Origin: Dreissena polymorpha
Taxonomy: Eukaryota; Mollusca; Bivalvia; Myida; Dreissenidae
Direction: 5' to 3'
Assembly (NCBI RefSeq): GCF_020536995.1
Contig: NC_068366.1
Span: 73,069,536-73,133,535 of the forward strand
DNA: 64,000 bases
Under the pieces are notes generated by a model that was not told where the DNA came from, did no database searches, and was given only the letters and a program-made list of their open reading frames with translations. Below, piece by piece: positions 1 to 10,865 of this stretch (position 1 is the first letter of the stretch; every line of letters begins with the position of its first letter). The position numbers and the translations under genes were made by a program.

Positions 1-381
1 TTTCAATCTTTGTTTTCCTTGATCTTACAATTTGTGAAGATCATTCAAAACATTTTAGTTATGAAATGATATATTTTTAACAAAACAATTCATACATACT
101 AAATCTATTAACTGCCTGTCAAGATGTTAGGCCTGCTGATTAAACAGTAAGTTGCATGTAAAAAAAATTCTATGACAGTTGACACTAAAGACCCTTTTTA
201 CCCTAAAAGTTCTATATTTCCATGCAACTAGATTTCAATAAATACATGTAATATGAATTTGTGAGAATGGTTAAAGCATAATTTTGATTTTCATGGCCTA
301 GATGCTTGTTTAAAAATTATGACAATTTTGAGTTCAAGCATGGTCGCAGTCATGATGCATGGCATAATAAATAATATTAAA

Positions 382-662
382 CAAGACTATTGCCAAGCAA
401 TATATGTCCCCTACCGGCTACACTATTGTCAAAATTATAAAAAAAACAATTTGTTGCCATAGCAACCAGAATTTTTTTAATTGACGTAGGAACAAAATGA
501 AATGACGTGCATTATCTCCATATTGCCATCTATCCATGTTTCAAGTTTCATGAAAAAATATGAAGAACTTTTAAAGTTATCGCAGGATGAAGAAAAGTGT
601 GACAGACAGACTGACAGAGCGCAAACCATAAGTCCCCTCCCGTGAAACCGTTAGGGGACAAA
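382..662. mobile_element. Short inverted-repeat element (GTCCCCTA ends)
   Basis: The left end reads ATATGTCCCCTACCGG and the right end reads AAACCGTTAGGGGAC, which are inverted matches. The interior is AT-rich with a GACAGACAGACTGACAGAGC tract. There is no coding capacity, so it is MITE-like. It lies in the intron of the minus-strand gene whose first coding exon is at 692-828. Confidence 0.55.
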
Positions 663-691
663 AAACACAGACAATTCTTAAGGTAACATAC

Positions 692-828
692 CATTGGCAG
701 TGCTCCAACATTCTGTACGCTGATGGCCTCATCATTATAGTTGATGCTCTCCAAACTTTGCTCCCTTTTTAAGATTCCTGTGGGTGGTTTTGAAGACGGT
801 CCAACCTGGGCCATGGTTTCCACGGTTA
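692..828 (-). CDS. First coding exon of an unidentified gene running off the left edge
   Basis: Read on the minus strand, an acceptor (ATTGTTCAG) is followed after 14 bases by GAAACCATGG, a strong Kozak context. An open frame of 41 codons follows (ATG at 814-812), and the exon ends at a good donor, ATG|GTATGTTACC, in phase 0. The peptide starts MAQVGPSSKPPTGILKREQS and continues with an acidic, Ser-rich stretch. It has no signal peptide or membrane segment, so it looks like the cytosolic, flexible N-terminus of a larger protein. The acceptor before the ATG implies a non-coding first exon further right. The rest of the gene lies beyond position 1. I do not recognise the family; GILK also occurs near the start of protein phosphatase inhibitor-2, but that is too short to name it. 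I am fairly sure it is an exon and have no function. Confidence 0.62.
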
Positions 829-1800
829 CTGAACAATTAAATCAACCAGAGCACCGAATTCCACATCACACCATTGCATGTTTCATGTCTGGAAATTAAA
901 TAAAAACCAATTTTAGTCGGATCAATGATGCACAATTTGTTTCGCCCATTAATATTGCTCTCGTTTAAAGCAATATTTAATTACGAGGTATTTTACGATG
1001 TAAACTGTTTGAAGACGACATAATTAGCAGCCAGTTGTCTTCCTCACTTATCAGTTTATCAATTTTTCTAATCAATAACCAATTTCAGTTTGCACTCAGG
1101 CTGTCCTCCATTAATCACATAAACGCTTACAAAAGTTTGTATCCTAAATAGAAATGTTTAATCACTATTGATGTAACTCTTCGGATGCAAACAAGATGAG
1201 ATGTTATTGGCTTAAAAGGAACAATAAAAATAAACAACATTTTTTTAAGCAAAATATTTTTTTCACATTTTAACCAAATCAAAATACTTTGTTGTTGAGC
1301 AGGAAATAGTGAACATTATAAATGACAATTTTAATAATGCTTTTATAATGCACTCATGATATTTTTATCATTTCCAATACATATTTTAAAGCTGCTAAAA
1401 CTCCCAATAATTTATAGTCTTAATGATTTTTTTTCTTGTCCAGTATAGGTTTTTAAAGTTTTTATGTTCACTCTTTAACTTCATACCCAAACAAATCAAA
1501 CCACACTATTAACTTGTGACATTAATACGCTTCAGCATATTCTAACTTAAATAACAATGCAGCACTTATTTTACAAACTTACCTAAAAAAATTAATATTT
1601 GTTAATTTGCAAATGGATTGAACAACAATAACAGACATTGTGAGGGCAATATATTGAAGCAATTAATAGACCAGTAAAACCAGATTTTGTAACAAAATTA
1701 ATGTGCAATTCTTTTCAGGGGAATCTCCTTCACCTTGTGCTTCTCTTGCCAATCCATTCAGACAGATGTCATTATCTTTTCATAATGGGTCAAAGCTGAA
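829..1800. other. Non-coding, nothing recognised
   Basis: AT-rich sequence with no open frame above about 60 codons that shows splice signals or protein-like composition. A non-coding first exon and promoter for the 692-828 gene should lie here or further right, but I cannot place them. Confidence 0.5.
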
Positions 1801-1802
1801 CA

Positions 1803-1947
1803 TTAACCGTTTGCATGCTGGGAAATCTGTCGTCTGCTAAAATGTTGTCTGATGAATTTCTAAAATTAGCATTTTAATTATTTTTTTTTCAAAAAATACT
1901 ATAAGAATAGCAAACAGTTTGGATCCTGATGGCACACCACGTTCTGC
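1803..1947 (+). mobile_element. Left half of a piggyBac-like MITE, truncated
   Basis: The stretch from ATTAACCGTTTGCATGCTGG to TTTGGATCCTGATG matches the left half of the complete copy at 55772-55984. It stops at the central palindrome and runs directly into a different repeat at about 1948. Confidence 0.6.
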
Positions 1948-2080
1948 CCAAATTTCATGAAGATCGGACAATAAATGTGGCCTGTAGAGTGTTAACAAGA
2001 CAAATTTTGACACCGCACACCGGACAAAAGGCGATCACAAAAGCTCACTATGAGCACATTGTTCTCAGGTAAACTAAAAA
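1948..2080 (+). mobile_element. Right end of the AGGCCCAAAGTCGCTCACC repeat family
   Basis: It contains TTTCATGAAGATCGGACAAT, the internal monomer of the 4521-6415 element, then that element's right terminus (GGCGATCACAAAAGCTCAC ... TGAGCACATTGTTCTCAGGT). The left end and all other monomers are missing. Confidence 0.65.
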
Positions 2081-2107
2081 AAGCAAGCACATTGTATAAA
2101 AGCAGCA

Positions 2108-2356
2108 GACCAATGGGTGTAGAGTTACAAAGTATGTGTGTATGTTGCAATCAGGATGGACTTCTTTCTTGTCTGACTGTGCGTCTGTCAGACCAATGGG
2201 TGTAGAGTTACAAAGTATTTGTGTATGTTGCAATCAGGATGGACTTCTTTCTTGTCTGACTGTGCGTCTGTCAGACCAATGGGTGTAGAGTTACAAAGTA
2301 TTTGTGTATGTTGCAATCAGGATGGACTTCTTTCTTGTCTGACTGTGCGTCTGTCC
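2108..2356 (+). repeat. 83-bp tandem repeat, three copies
   Basis: The unit begins GACCAATGGGTGTAGAGTTA at 2108, 2191 and 2274, giving an exact 83-bp period. The copies are nearly identical, so the array is young. The open frames that cross it on both strands follow from the repeat and are not genes. Confidence 0.9.
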
Positions 2357-2723
2357 ATCTTTTCTTTATCATATGCAGTTGTTTACAAGCAATTTATTGT
2401 CCTAAGTAAAAATTACAAACATTTTGCCTTGTTTTCAACTAGAAATTTCTTTAATATTAATATTGTTTTCACAGGTTTTAGCGAAAATGTACATCTCTGA
2501 AACTGTCATGTAATAATTATAACCATTACACATTATTTTTTTTTTAAATGTGTAAAACAACATTTTTAAGCGTTTTCAATGGCTTAGTTGTCATTAATTG
2601 ACCAATCGCATTTTGTTATTTTGCTAAAATGATGTAACGAAATGTAAACAACTTTTGGGATTTATCATTATGTTTGCGTAAATATTTATTTAATTTGCTC
2701 ATTTATAAGCATGTGATAAAAAA

Positions 2724-2827
2724 GATCTGCCACTCGTTGTCAAATCATACCATATTTTATAAAACTCGTCCAGGAAATTCCTGAACTCGTTTAATAAAAT
2801 ATGGTATGATATGACGAGTGACAGATC
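2724..2827. repeat. Foldback palindrome of about 104 bp
   Basis: CAAATCATACCATATTTTAT and its complement ATAAAATATGGTATGATATG face each other across a short centre (CCAGGAAATTCCTG). GATCTGCCACTCG and CGAGTGACAGATC form the outer ends. It could be a very short MITE or a solitary hairpin. Confidence 0.75.
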
Positions 2828-2858
2828 CTATATATAAACAAGGGACAAAATTGTCACA

Positions 2859-3376
2859 AAACCAGGTTTTCATTGTGAAAAAAAAATCTGATAAAGGGAG
2901 AAAACTCAAACTGAACTTTTGAAATGAACAAACAAAATTAACCCCCTTTGTAAGTTTGTTTTTAAAAAAATCTATTTTTAGTGGTGGCGACCTTGACATT
3001 GGAGATATTGACGTGATTCTTTCGTGCGACACATCGTCCTATGATGGTGAACAAATGTGCCAAATGATTTTAAAATCTCACAATGAATGACATAGTTATG
3101 GCCAGGACAAGCTCATTTATGGCCATTTTTGACCTTTGAACTCAAAGTGTGACCTTGACCTTGGAGATATCGACGTAATTATTTCGCGCGACACACCGTC
3201 CAATGATGTTGAACAAATGTGCCAAATGATTTTAAAATCTGACAATGAACGACATAGTTATGGCCCGGACAAGCTTGTTCCGCACGCCCGCCAGCCCGCC
3301 AGCCAGCCAGCCAGCCAGCCAGCCCGCCCGCATTCGCCAATCTAATAACCAGTTTTTTCCTTCGGAAAACCTGGTT
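2859..3376. mobile_element. MITE with AAACCAGGTTTTC ends and internal duplication
   Basis: The left terminus AAACCAGGTTTTC and right terminus GGAAAACCTGGTT are inverted repeats. Inside, a block beginning GACCTTGACNTTGGAGATAT occurs at 2989 and again at 3151. A CCAGC-type microsatellite lies at about 3291-3328. There is no coding capacity. Elements with this plan are widespread in bivalves. Confidence 0.75.
3291..3328 (+). repeat. CCAGC/CCAG microsatellite
   Basis: A run of CCAGCC and CCAG units just inside the right end of the surrounding MITE. Slippage tracts at this place are typical of the element. Confidence 0.85.
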
Positions 3377-4440
3377 AAAAAATCAGATCCCTACACAAAA
3401 GATAATATAAAAAAAATATAGATGTTAATTTAAATTATTGTAAGTAATTAATTTTAATAAACATTAACTGATCATAAAACTAAACATGAAGCAAATTAGG
3501 CATCTATAAACTTGAATCAAATTGACAAAATTATATACACTGCTTTGAGCAAGCAGACAAATATCAGATGACCAATAATTATTGTACTGGGTAATATGCT
3601 TATGTGAAAATGCTAAATATGTCACATATATTGCAATAAATATTGTTTATTCCTTTGTTCCGGGTCAAATAATTGTCATGAATGATGTGTTCTTTTTAAG
3701 ACTCATGTTTGATAGCAGTAAAATTATCAATGACACAACAATGACGTCACCAAATTCATGACGTCATTAGATCGTTCTCCACTTATTCAAAATATATATT
3801 GTGTTCACACCGGTCTTACTGACCTGTGTACTAACGTGAAACGAATTGTGTGTAGCACTTCTTTTACCAGTGAAAACTGAAAGTGAAAATAGGTCAGGTA
3901 ATCGTGCTTCTGATAATCGCTATCAGAGGGGTTGTTTTATCCAATTAAAAAGCTCATTTCAGTTGAGCGGTAAACAGAAATGTTCTAGTAAAAAAATTAT
4001 CGAAGATCAGTACGGTAAAAAATTTGTCAACTTTTTGTCGACTCGAAATTTTCATCGTCATGTCAGCAGCAATTTGTTGACGACGCGTCGACGATTTGAT
4101 TAATCAACTCACCACTAGTAGAAAGTAATATGATATTTTTCTGTATGTTCTTTTCTTTCTGGAAGTTGATCGAAAAGCCACTTGCAAACTTTTAGAGTAT
4201 AAAGTTTTCAGTTAATGCCAACAAACTACTTGTTAACTACTTTAAATCATAAATGTTTACTAAAATGAATAACTTTCAAGTAGAAAAAATTTGAATATAT
4301 ATACTGATTGTGTAGTAATATGAAATATCTTGAGTAGTCTAAATAATGAAGGAGAGTTAGAATAAAGAAATTCCATCTCATAATTGCTGCGCAGTTACGT
4401 TTAAAGATGAATGTAAAAACTATTATGCTTTTTCTTTCAG
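3377..4440. other. Non-coding, no gene recognised
   Basis: AT-rich sequence containing only the paired TGACGTCA sites. The short open frames here lack splice signals and protein-like composition. Confidence 0.45.
3742..3766. promoter_or_regulatory. Two CRE-type palindromes
   Basis: TGACGTCA occurs at 3742-3749 and 3759-3766, 17 bp apart. The match to the CREB/ATF consensus is exact. No gene start is visible nearby, so function is unproven. Confidence 0.35.
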
Positions 4441-4559
4441 AGATCATGCAAGAGCAGTACAAGGTCAAACCTGTGCAAGTGCAAGAGAAGATCCTCGGCC
4501 TGCCAAAACCCAGCAAATTAAAACAAGAGAGCCTGAAAGGCCCAAAGTCGCTCACCTGA
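4441..4559 (+). CDS. Possible orphan exon ending inside a transposable element
   Basis: A strong acceptor (TTATGCTTTTTCTTTCAG) precedes an open frame reading IMQEQYKVKPVQVQEKILGL and then PKPSKL. Charged and hydrophobic residues alternate in a natural way. From about 4521 the frame enters the left end of the repeat at 4521-6415 and stops after SLKGPKSLT. No partner exons were found on this strand, so it may be a relic or a single exon of a gene whose other exons I missed. I do not recognise the family. Confidence 0.28.
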
Positions 4560-6415
4560 GATAACAAGATATTATTGGGACAAATCTTCTGACCAAGTTT
4601 TATGAAGATCGGAAAATAAATGTGGCCTCTAGAGTGTTAACAAGGTTTTACTATAGCCATAAAAGGAAAAATGCCCCGCCCCCTGGCAGCCATGTTTTTC
4701 AACCAACCGGCATCATTTTTGAACTCGTCCAAGATATTATTGGGATGAATCTTCTGACCAAGTTGCATGAAGATTGGACAGTAAATGTGGGCTCTAGAAT
4801 GTTAGCAAGATTTTACTAAAGCCATAAAAGGAAAAATGCCACGCCCCTTGGAAGCCATGTTTTTCAAGCAAACATAATTATTTTTAAAGTCATCCAAGAT
4901 ATCCTTGAGACCAATCTTCCAACCAAATTTCATGAAGATTGGACAATTAATGTGGCCTCGAGAGTGTTAACAAGGTTTTACTATAGCCTTATAAGGAAAA
5001 ATGCCCCGCCCCTGGTGGCCATGTTTTTTACGCAACCAAAACCATTTTCGATATCATCCAAGATATCAATGGGACAAATCTTCTGACCAAGTTTCGTGAT
5101 GAACAGAAAATAAATGTGACCTCTATAGTGTCAACAAGGTTTTACTATAGTTATATAAGGAAAACTGCCCTGCCCCCATGGTGGCCATGTTTTTCAACCA
5201 ACCAGTATCATTTTTGAACTAGTCTCAGATATTATATGGATGAATCTTCTGACTGAGTTTCATGAAGATCGGACTATAAATGTGGCCTCTAGAGTGTTAA
5301 GAAGCCATCTATAGCCATATAAGGAAAAATGCCCTGTCCCTTGGCAGCCATGTTTTTCAAGCAACCGTAATCATTTTCGAATTCATCTAAGAAATCAATA
5401 AGACAAATCATCTGACCAAATTTCATGAAATTGGACAATAAATGAGGCCTCTAGAGTGTTAACAAGGTTTTACAAAAGATATAGCCATATAAGGAAAAAT
5501 GCCCCGCCCAAGAATGGCCATGTTTTAAAAGAAACCAAAACAATTTTCAAACTCATCCAAGATATCATTGGGACAAATCTTCTGACCAAGTTTCATTAAG
5601 TTTGGAAAATAAATGTGGCCATTAGAGTGTTTACAAGGTTTTACTATAGCCCTATTAGGAAAAATGCCCCGCCCCCTGGTGGCCATGTTTTTCAACCAAC
5701 CGGCATCATTTTCCAACCCATCCAAGATATTATGGGGATGAATCTTCTGACCAAGTTTCATGACGATTGGACAATAAATGTTGCCTCTAGAGTGTTAACA
5801 AGATTTTACCTAAGCCATATATAGCCATATAAGGAAAAATGCCCCGCCCCTTGGCAGCCATGTTTTTCAAGCAAAGGTTACCATTTTTGAACTCATCCAA
5901 GATATCATTGGGACAAATCTTCTGAGCAAGTTTCATGAAGATTGGAAAATAAGTGTGCCCTCTAGAGTGTTAACAAGGTTATACTATAGCCATATATGGA
6001 AAAATGCCCCGCCCCAGGCGGCCATGTTTTTAAACCAACTGGCATCATTTTCGAACTCGTCCCAGATATTATTGGGATAAATCTTCTGACCAAGTTTCAT
6101 GAAGATCAGACAATAAATGTGGCCTCTAGAGTGTTAACAAGATTTTACTACAGCCATATATAGCTATATAAGGAAAAATGCCCCGCCCCTTGGCAGCCAT
6201 GTTTTTCAAGAAAACGTAACCATTTTTAAAGTCATCCAATATATCATTAAGACCAATCTTTTGACCAAATTTCATGAAGATTAAACAAAAAATGCGACCC
6301 CTACAGAGTTAACAAGGCAAATGTTGACGCTGCACAACGCACAACGGACAATGCAGGACGGACAAAAGGCGATCGCAAAAGCTCACCATGAGCACGTTGT
6401 GCTCAGGTTAGCTAA
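4521..6415 (+). mobile_element. Non-autonomous element with about eleven internal monomers
   Basis: The left end is AAACAAGAGAGCCTGAAAGG followed by GCTCACCTGAGAT. The right end is GGCGATCGCAAAAGCTCACC followed by ATGAGCACGTTGTGCTCAGG, so the ends share an inverted CTCACCTGAG/CTCAGGT motif. Between them a monomer of about 165-170 bp repeats about eleven times. Each monomer carries GAAGATNGGACAATAAATGT, GAGTGTTAACAAGG and GGAAAAATGCCCCGCCCC. The monomers differ by point changes and small indels, so the expansion is not recent. A near-minimal relative lies at 8203-8568. Confidence 0.8.
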
Positions 6416-6479
6416 AAACAGTTTAAACAATTATGGGAGTTCTATTCTAAAATCAGTACCCTGGTACTCATGTGTACAT

Positions 6480-6740
6480 ATTGTGACAATATGCACGTAA
6501 TCTGATTTCCGCCCGGTATCTAAATTAGGCCCGTAATCTAAGTTACGCCTGTAATTTTAACATTCCACCTGTAATCTGAATTCTGCCCGTAAACTTCTTT
6601 CCGCCCATAATTTAAAATTCCGTCCCACCTCATTTACATATTTCGCCCCTGTTTTCCGCCCGGATTACGCTTGGAATCCGCCCCTCTTCTTAAAATCATA
6701 TATAGAAAAATACGCCCGGAAATATTTTTTACGCCCAGAA
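6480..6740. repeat. Degenerate short-period repeat (CGCCCGTAATCT)
   Basis: Variants of CGCCCGTAATCTAATTTC recur about every 20 bp with many substitutions. The region reads as an old microsatellite-like tract. There is no coding signal. Confidence 0.55.
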
Positions 6741-7480
6741 TTTAGTTTGCGATTCCGTGCCGATTCCAGGCGGAACATTTCGTACAGGATAACTTGTGTG
6801 ACTAACCAGTGTTTGGTTTGGTCAAAAATATCTGCTATAAGGTTTTGACTGTACAATTCTTATCTCAGAGTGTAACTGTAACTGGAAAACAAAACTGCAG
6901 TTCTTGAATAAACGTTGAACATACATGCCCAATATTGCATCTGTTTATATAAAGAAGACAAAATAACAAATAAAAACAAATTTATTTGTTAAACTACTGA
7001 ATAATTTAAGCATGATAAATTCCCAATTTTTTCCCAAATGAGCCGTTTCATCGAAGCAAAAATTCCCAAAATGGCCAATTTTGTCGATAAAAAATTCCCA
7101 ATTTGGTCAGACTCCTTTCCCAAACTAGGCAAAAAAAAAACCTGTAATAACTTAAAATAACTACTGTGTCAAAACATGTTTTACGAATTTCCGTTTATCA
7201 TTATGTTTCTTGAATATACATTAGTTTTTACAGGGTTTGTGACTGTACATTACTGGACTTATTTGTATTTTTATGGCTTTGAATACACTCTTTGAGGGAA
7301 CTATACTGTTATTTTGCTTCTTTTTAAATATTTATTAACTGACATTAAAAAAGAATTGTTTAACTGATAGACAGGTGTGTTCTGCTAATTGTAATGGCAA
7401 GTTTTTTTTAAATAATGGACCTAGAAGATTTGTATGCATGTACATGTATTCTGTTTTGTAGACCAGCAATTAATTTTTCC
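6741..7480. other. Non-coding, AT-rich
   Basis: I see no gene. A short repeated phrase (AAATTCCCAATTTTG type) appears at 7018-7110. Confidence 0.45.
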
Positions 7481-7484
7481 TTTC

Positions 7485-7915
7485 CAGTGACCATGGTATA
7501 AGCTGGACATTTTTCCATGTTATACCAGGCATCCATGGAATATTAAACATGGAAAACCCTGGTACATTTTCCAGGGTTTTCCAGCCAGCATGGAAAAATA
7601 TCGTCCATATACTCCATGTAATCTGGAAAACCATGGAATGTTTTTTTTCATGGTTTTTCAGATTGCATGCTGGCTGGAATTTTTTAACCATGGAAAAATT
7701 CCATAGTTTTCCAGATTACATTGAGAATTCATACGGTATTTTTTTCATGCTGGCTGGAAAACCATGGAAACTATTCCAGGCTATTTCCACATACCATGGA
7801 CAATTTTCCACCGTTTTTTTTTTAAATATTGACGCTGGAAAAGGCTGGAAACTTAGTCTGAATACTCCAGCCTCATATTATCCATGGATTTCCATGGAAA
7901 ACCCTGAACAAAGTA
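7485..7915. repeat. Word-dense region built from CCATGG/TTTTCCAG
   Basis: Over about 430 bp the words CCATGGAAAA, TTTTCCATGG, TTTTCCAG and CTGGCTGG recur on both strands with irregular spacing. It is self-similar but has no fixed period. Open frames through it are composition artefacts. Confidence 0.7.
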
Positions 7916-8202
7916 GCCCGGGTTAAAAGGCATCAATAGATGATGTCCAATATATCACTCATTCCATACTAGAGATATAAGGAAAAATGCCCCGACCCCT
8001 GATTGTATGTTTCTGTACACTTTAAGATGAATATATAATCGCTGAATTGCACTACATTGGCCGATTTTTTTTAATAATGCGAAATGTGCTGAAAAACATA
8101 ATATAAACCTTATCACACTGTAAAATTATATTTTAAATTTCAAAACATCCGGGCTTGAGCGCCACCTTGGAAGTAGCATTGGCTCAATTATTAATGCATC
8201 TC
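7916..8202. other. Spacer
   Basis: A short remnant of the monomer from 4521-6415 (GGAAAAATGCCCCG) at 7980-7995. Otherwise nothing recognised. Confidence 0.4.
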
Positions 8203-8568
8203 AAACAAGAGGGCCTGAAAGGCCCAAAGTCGCTCACCTGAGATAAAAAGAAATGACCTGTTCTTTGCAGCCCAAGATATAAATGGAACAAATGTTCTAA
8301 CCAAGTTTGAAACTTTTATGAAGAATTGACAACAAATGGACTCCTGGCAGCCATGTTTTTCAACTGACCTGAACCATTTTTGAAATCATCCAAGATATCA
8401 TTGAGGCAAATCGTCTGACAAAATTTCATGAAGATACGACAATAAATGTGGCCTATACAGTGTTAACAAAGCAAATATTCATGACTCACAACAGAAGACA
8501 GACAGTATTGACAAAAGGTGATCACAAAAGTTCACCATGAGCAAAGAATATTATGCTCATAAAGATTG
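8203..8568 (+). mobile_element. Short member of the 4521-6415 family
   Basis: It has the same left end (AACAAGAGGGCCTGAAAGGC, then GCTCACCTGAGAT) and a related right end (GGTGATCACAAAAGTTCACC ... ATTATGCTCA), but only about two degraded internal monomers. Confidence 0.7.
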
Positions 8569-8760
8569 TCACCATGTTTGAAGATGATATGATTAAAACT
8601 AATTTAGTAAACTAAATCAAGATATGATAACAACATTTGTACTCAGCAAGTGTCATTCAGATTGAACTACAAATGTGACTAAAAGTATCTCTTATCTATG
8701 GTGCCACACATCAAAGAAATAGCACAACAAGGTACCAAGTTGCTGATCTAAAAATAACAA

Positions 8761-9181
8761 GGGCTGTTTGTAAAACATGCATGCCCCCCATATGGGCTGT
8801 CAGTTGTAGTGGCAGCCATTGTGTGAATACGTTTTTGTCACTGTGACCTTGACCTTTGACCTAGTGACCTGAAAATCAGTAGGTGTCATCTGCGAGTCAT
8901 GATCAATGTACCTATGAAGTTTCATGATCCTAGGCGTAAGCGTTCTTGAGTTATCATCCGGAAACCATTTTACTGGCTCGAGTCACCGTGATCTTGACCT
9001 TTGACCTAGTGACCTGAAAATCAATAGGGGTCATCTGCGAGTCATGATCAATGTCCATATGAAGTTTCATGATTCTAGCTATAAGCGTTATCATCCTGAA
9101 ACCATTTTTCTGTGTCGAGTCACCGTGACCTTGACCTTTGACCTAGTGACCTGAAAATCTATAGGGGTCATCTGCAAGTTA
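8761..9181 (+). repeat. GTGACCTTGACCTTTGACC repeat, three units
   Basis: GTGACCTTGACCTTTGACCT or a close variant starts at 8843, 8998 and 9125. Each is followed by AGTGACCTGAAAATC and GGGTCATCTGC. This block is one of the commonest dispersed bivalve repeats and is usually the interior of a larger element. I see no clear ends. Confidence 0.75.
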
Positions 9182-9414
9182 TCTAGAAGATAATAAAATA
9201 ACAACTGATTCATTCTCAAAACCAACCGATAAACATCAATATGTCCAATATGACTCAGACCATCCAACAAATGTGAAGAAGGCAATACCCTATGGATTAG
9301 GAATAGGCTATCTGACGAAAACAAATACTGACATCAAAAAAAAGAACTAAAACAAAATCTACAGAAAAGAGCATATCCAAATAAATTTGTAAACCATGAA
9401 CTATCCATCTGTCC

Positions 9415-9555
9415 TTAGTGGGTGTGTATATGAGTATATGTGTGGGTGTGTATATATGGAGGTGTTTATATGTACTATCTGTAATCATATGTGCAAGTAT
9501 ATGAGTATGTACATGTGTGAATGTATGCGTATATATGTGTGCATATGTAGAACAC
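9415..9555. repeat. TATGTG-rich low-complexity tract
   Basis: Irregular GTGTATATATG and ATGTGTG words. The minus-strand open frame across it is a run of THTH-type residues and is spurious. Confidence 0.7.
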
Positions 9556-10170
9556 AATACATTATAATTTAACTTCATTTAAAAGAATGGAATAGGAATT
9601 ATTATAATTAATTCATTATTAATCATTTCAGTTTGTTTTAATGTTGATAAATATAGTCAATAAAAATTAATGTTGAGATATTGTATTAATATTGATGACT
9701 ACAAAATAGTAATTTTGATTTTGTGAATATTATTTTTAGGCTGGTACAGTCAATATCTGTATTATTATTATAGTAATCAGCCTGTTATCATTAATATAGT
9801 TATTGTTATTGATATAACAGTATAATGTTATTATTATTATTATCAAATTAACTTTGGAGAAATTTCAATGGGCAGGAATTTCTGATTAAGTATAAGAACC
9901 ATACAACAAATTGTCATCAGTATGTTATTTATTTTGGGGCAATTGTATATCACATGGTAATGTATGACTTCATGACGTCATTTCCTGTCATATTTTACGT
10001 GGTAAAACATTAACTTTATTGATGTACATGACAGTTATAACTATGTAGTGAATTCATATTTGTAAACTTTGATAAAGCCCAATTGGGGACGAAATATTAG
10101 AATGAAAGAGCGTTTTTCTATGAAAATGTATATTTTTATCCCTACTGGATATGAAACTGATTATTTTCTA
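9556..10170. other. AT-rich, no gene
   Basis: Contains ATT-rich simple sequence at 9600-9860 and one TGACGTCA at about 9972. No coding signal. Confidence 0.45.
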
Positions 10171-10171
10171 C

Positions 10172-10365
10172 TTAAGTTTGGCTAGATTGCACTTTGCCGG
10201 TACGCAGTTGTTTACCACTATCGACAAAGTGGGGGACATATTTAGGAAATATATAGGATAAAAAGGATTGTTAGGTGTTATGTGTTAGGTGTTGTGGGTT
10301 ACGGTTAGGGTACGCTTTTCTGTTCTTTTTTACGTACCGGTAAAGTGCAATTGCCCCTTAAGTTT
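10172..10365. mobile_element. hAT-like MITE with 8-bp target-site duplication
   Basis: The element occupies 10180-10357. Its ends are inverted: ATTGCACTTTGCCGGTACG on the left and CGTACCGGTAAAGTGCAAT on the right. Both flanks carry TTAAGTTT (10172-10179 and 10358-10365). An 8-bp duplication fits the hAT superfamily. The interior is 178 bp in all and non-coding. Confidence 0.85.
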
Positions 10366-10429
10366 TATGTTTGTTGCAGCATTTATATGAATTTCTAACA
10401 TTTACAAAAGAATGGCTATTTTTGTATGC

Positions 10430-10865
10430 TTGCAATTAAATTTATAGAAAATTCACCATGTGACAACTTTGCAAGAACTTTATGGCAACTTTGCAAGAAC
10501 TTTGCAGCAACTTTGCAAGAACTTTGCGGCAAAGTTATCGCAAAGTCCTGTATGCAAATGAAGTTTGCGGGAACTTCACAAGATTTTTGCGGCAACTTTG
10601 CAAGAACTTTGCAGCAAAGTTACCGCAAACTTCCACATGCAAACGAAGTTTGCAGGAACATGGCAAGAACTTTGCGGCAAATTTGCAGCAAACTTTTACC
10701 ATGTAAATTAAGTTTGCGGCCAAGTTGCGGCAAACCCATATGCAAATGAAGTATGTGGCAAAGTTGCCGCAAAACTCATTTGCATGGTAAAAGTTTGCAA
10801 GAAACCATGTTTGCGGCAAACTTGCTGCAATTTTGCTGCAAATTAGCAAGAACAGTTTGCAGGAG
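10430..10865. repeat. Word-dense region built from TTTGCGGCAA and its complement
   Basis: Variants of TTTGCGGCAA, TTTGCAAGAAC, TTGCCGCAAA and CATGCAAATGAAG recur on both strands over about 430 bp. There is no constant period. The overlapping open frames on both strands translate to FARTLQQ/NFAAKL runs and are artefacts. Confidence 0.7.

Noticed and set aside
7549-7926. 125-codon open frame
   Set aside because: Translation of the CCATGG/TTTTCCAG word repeats.
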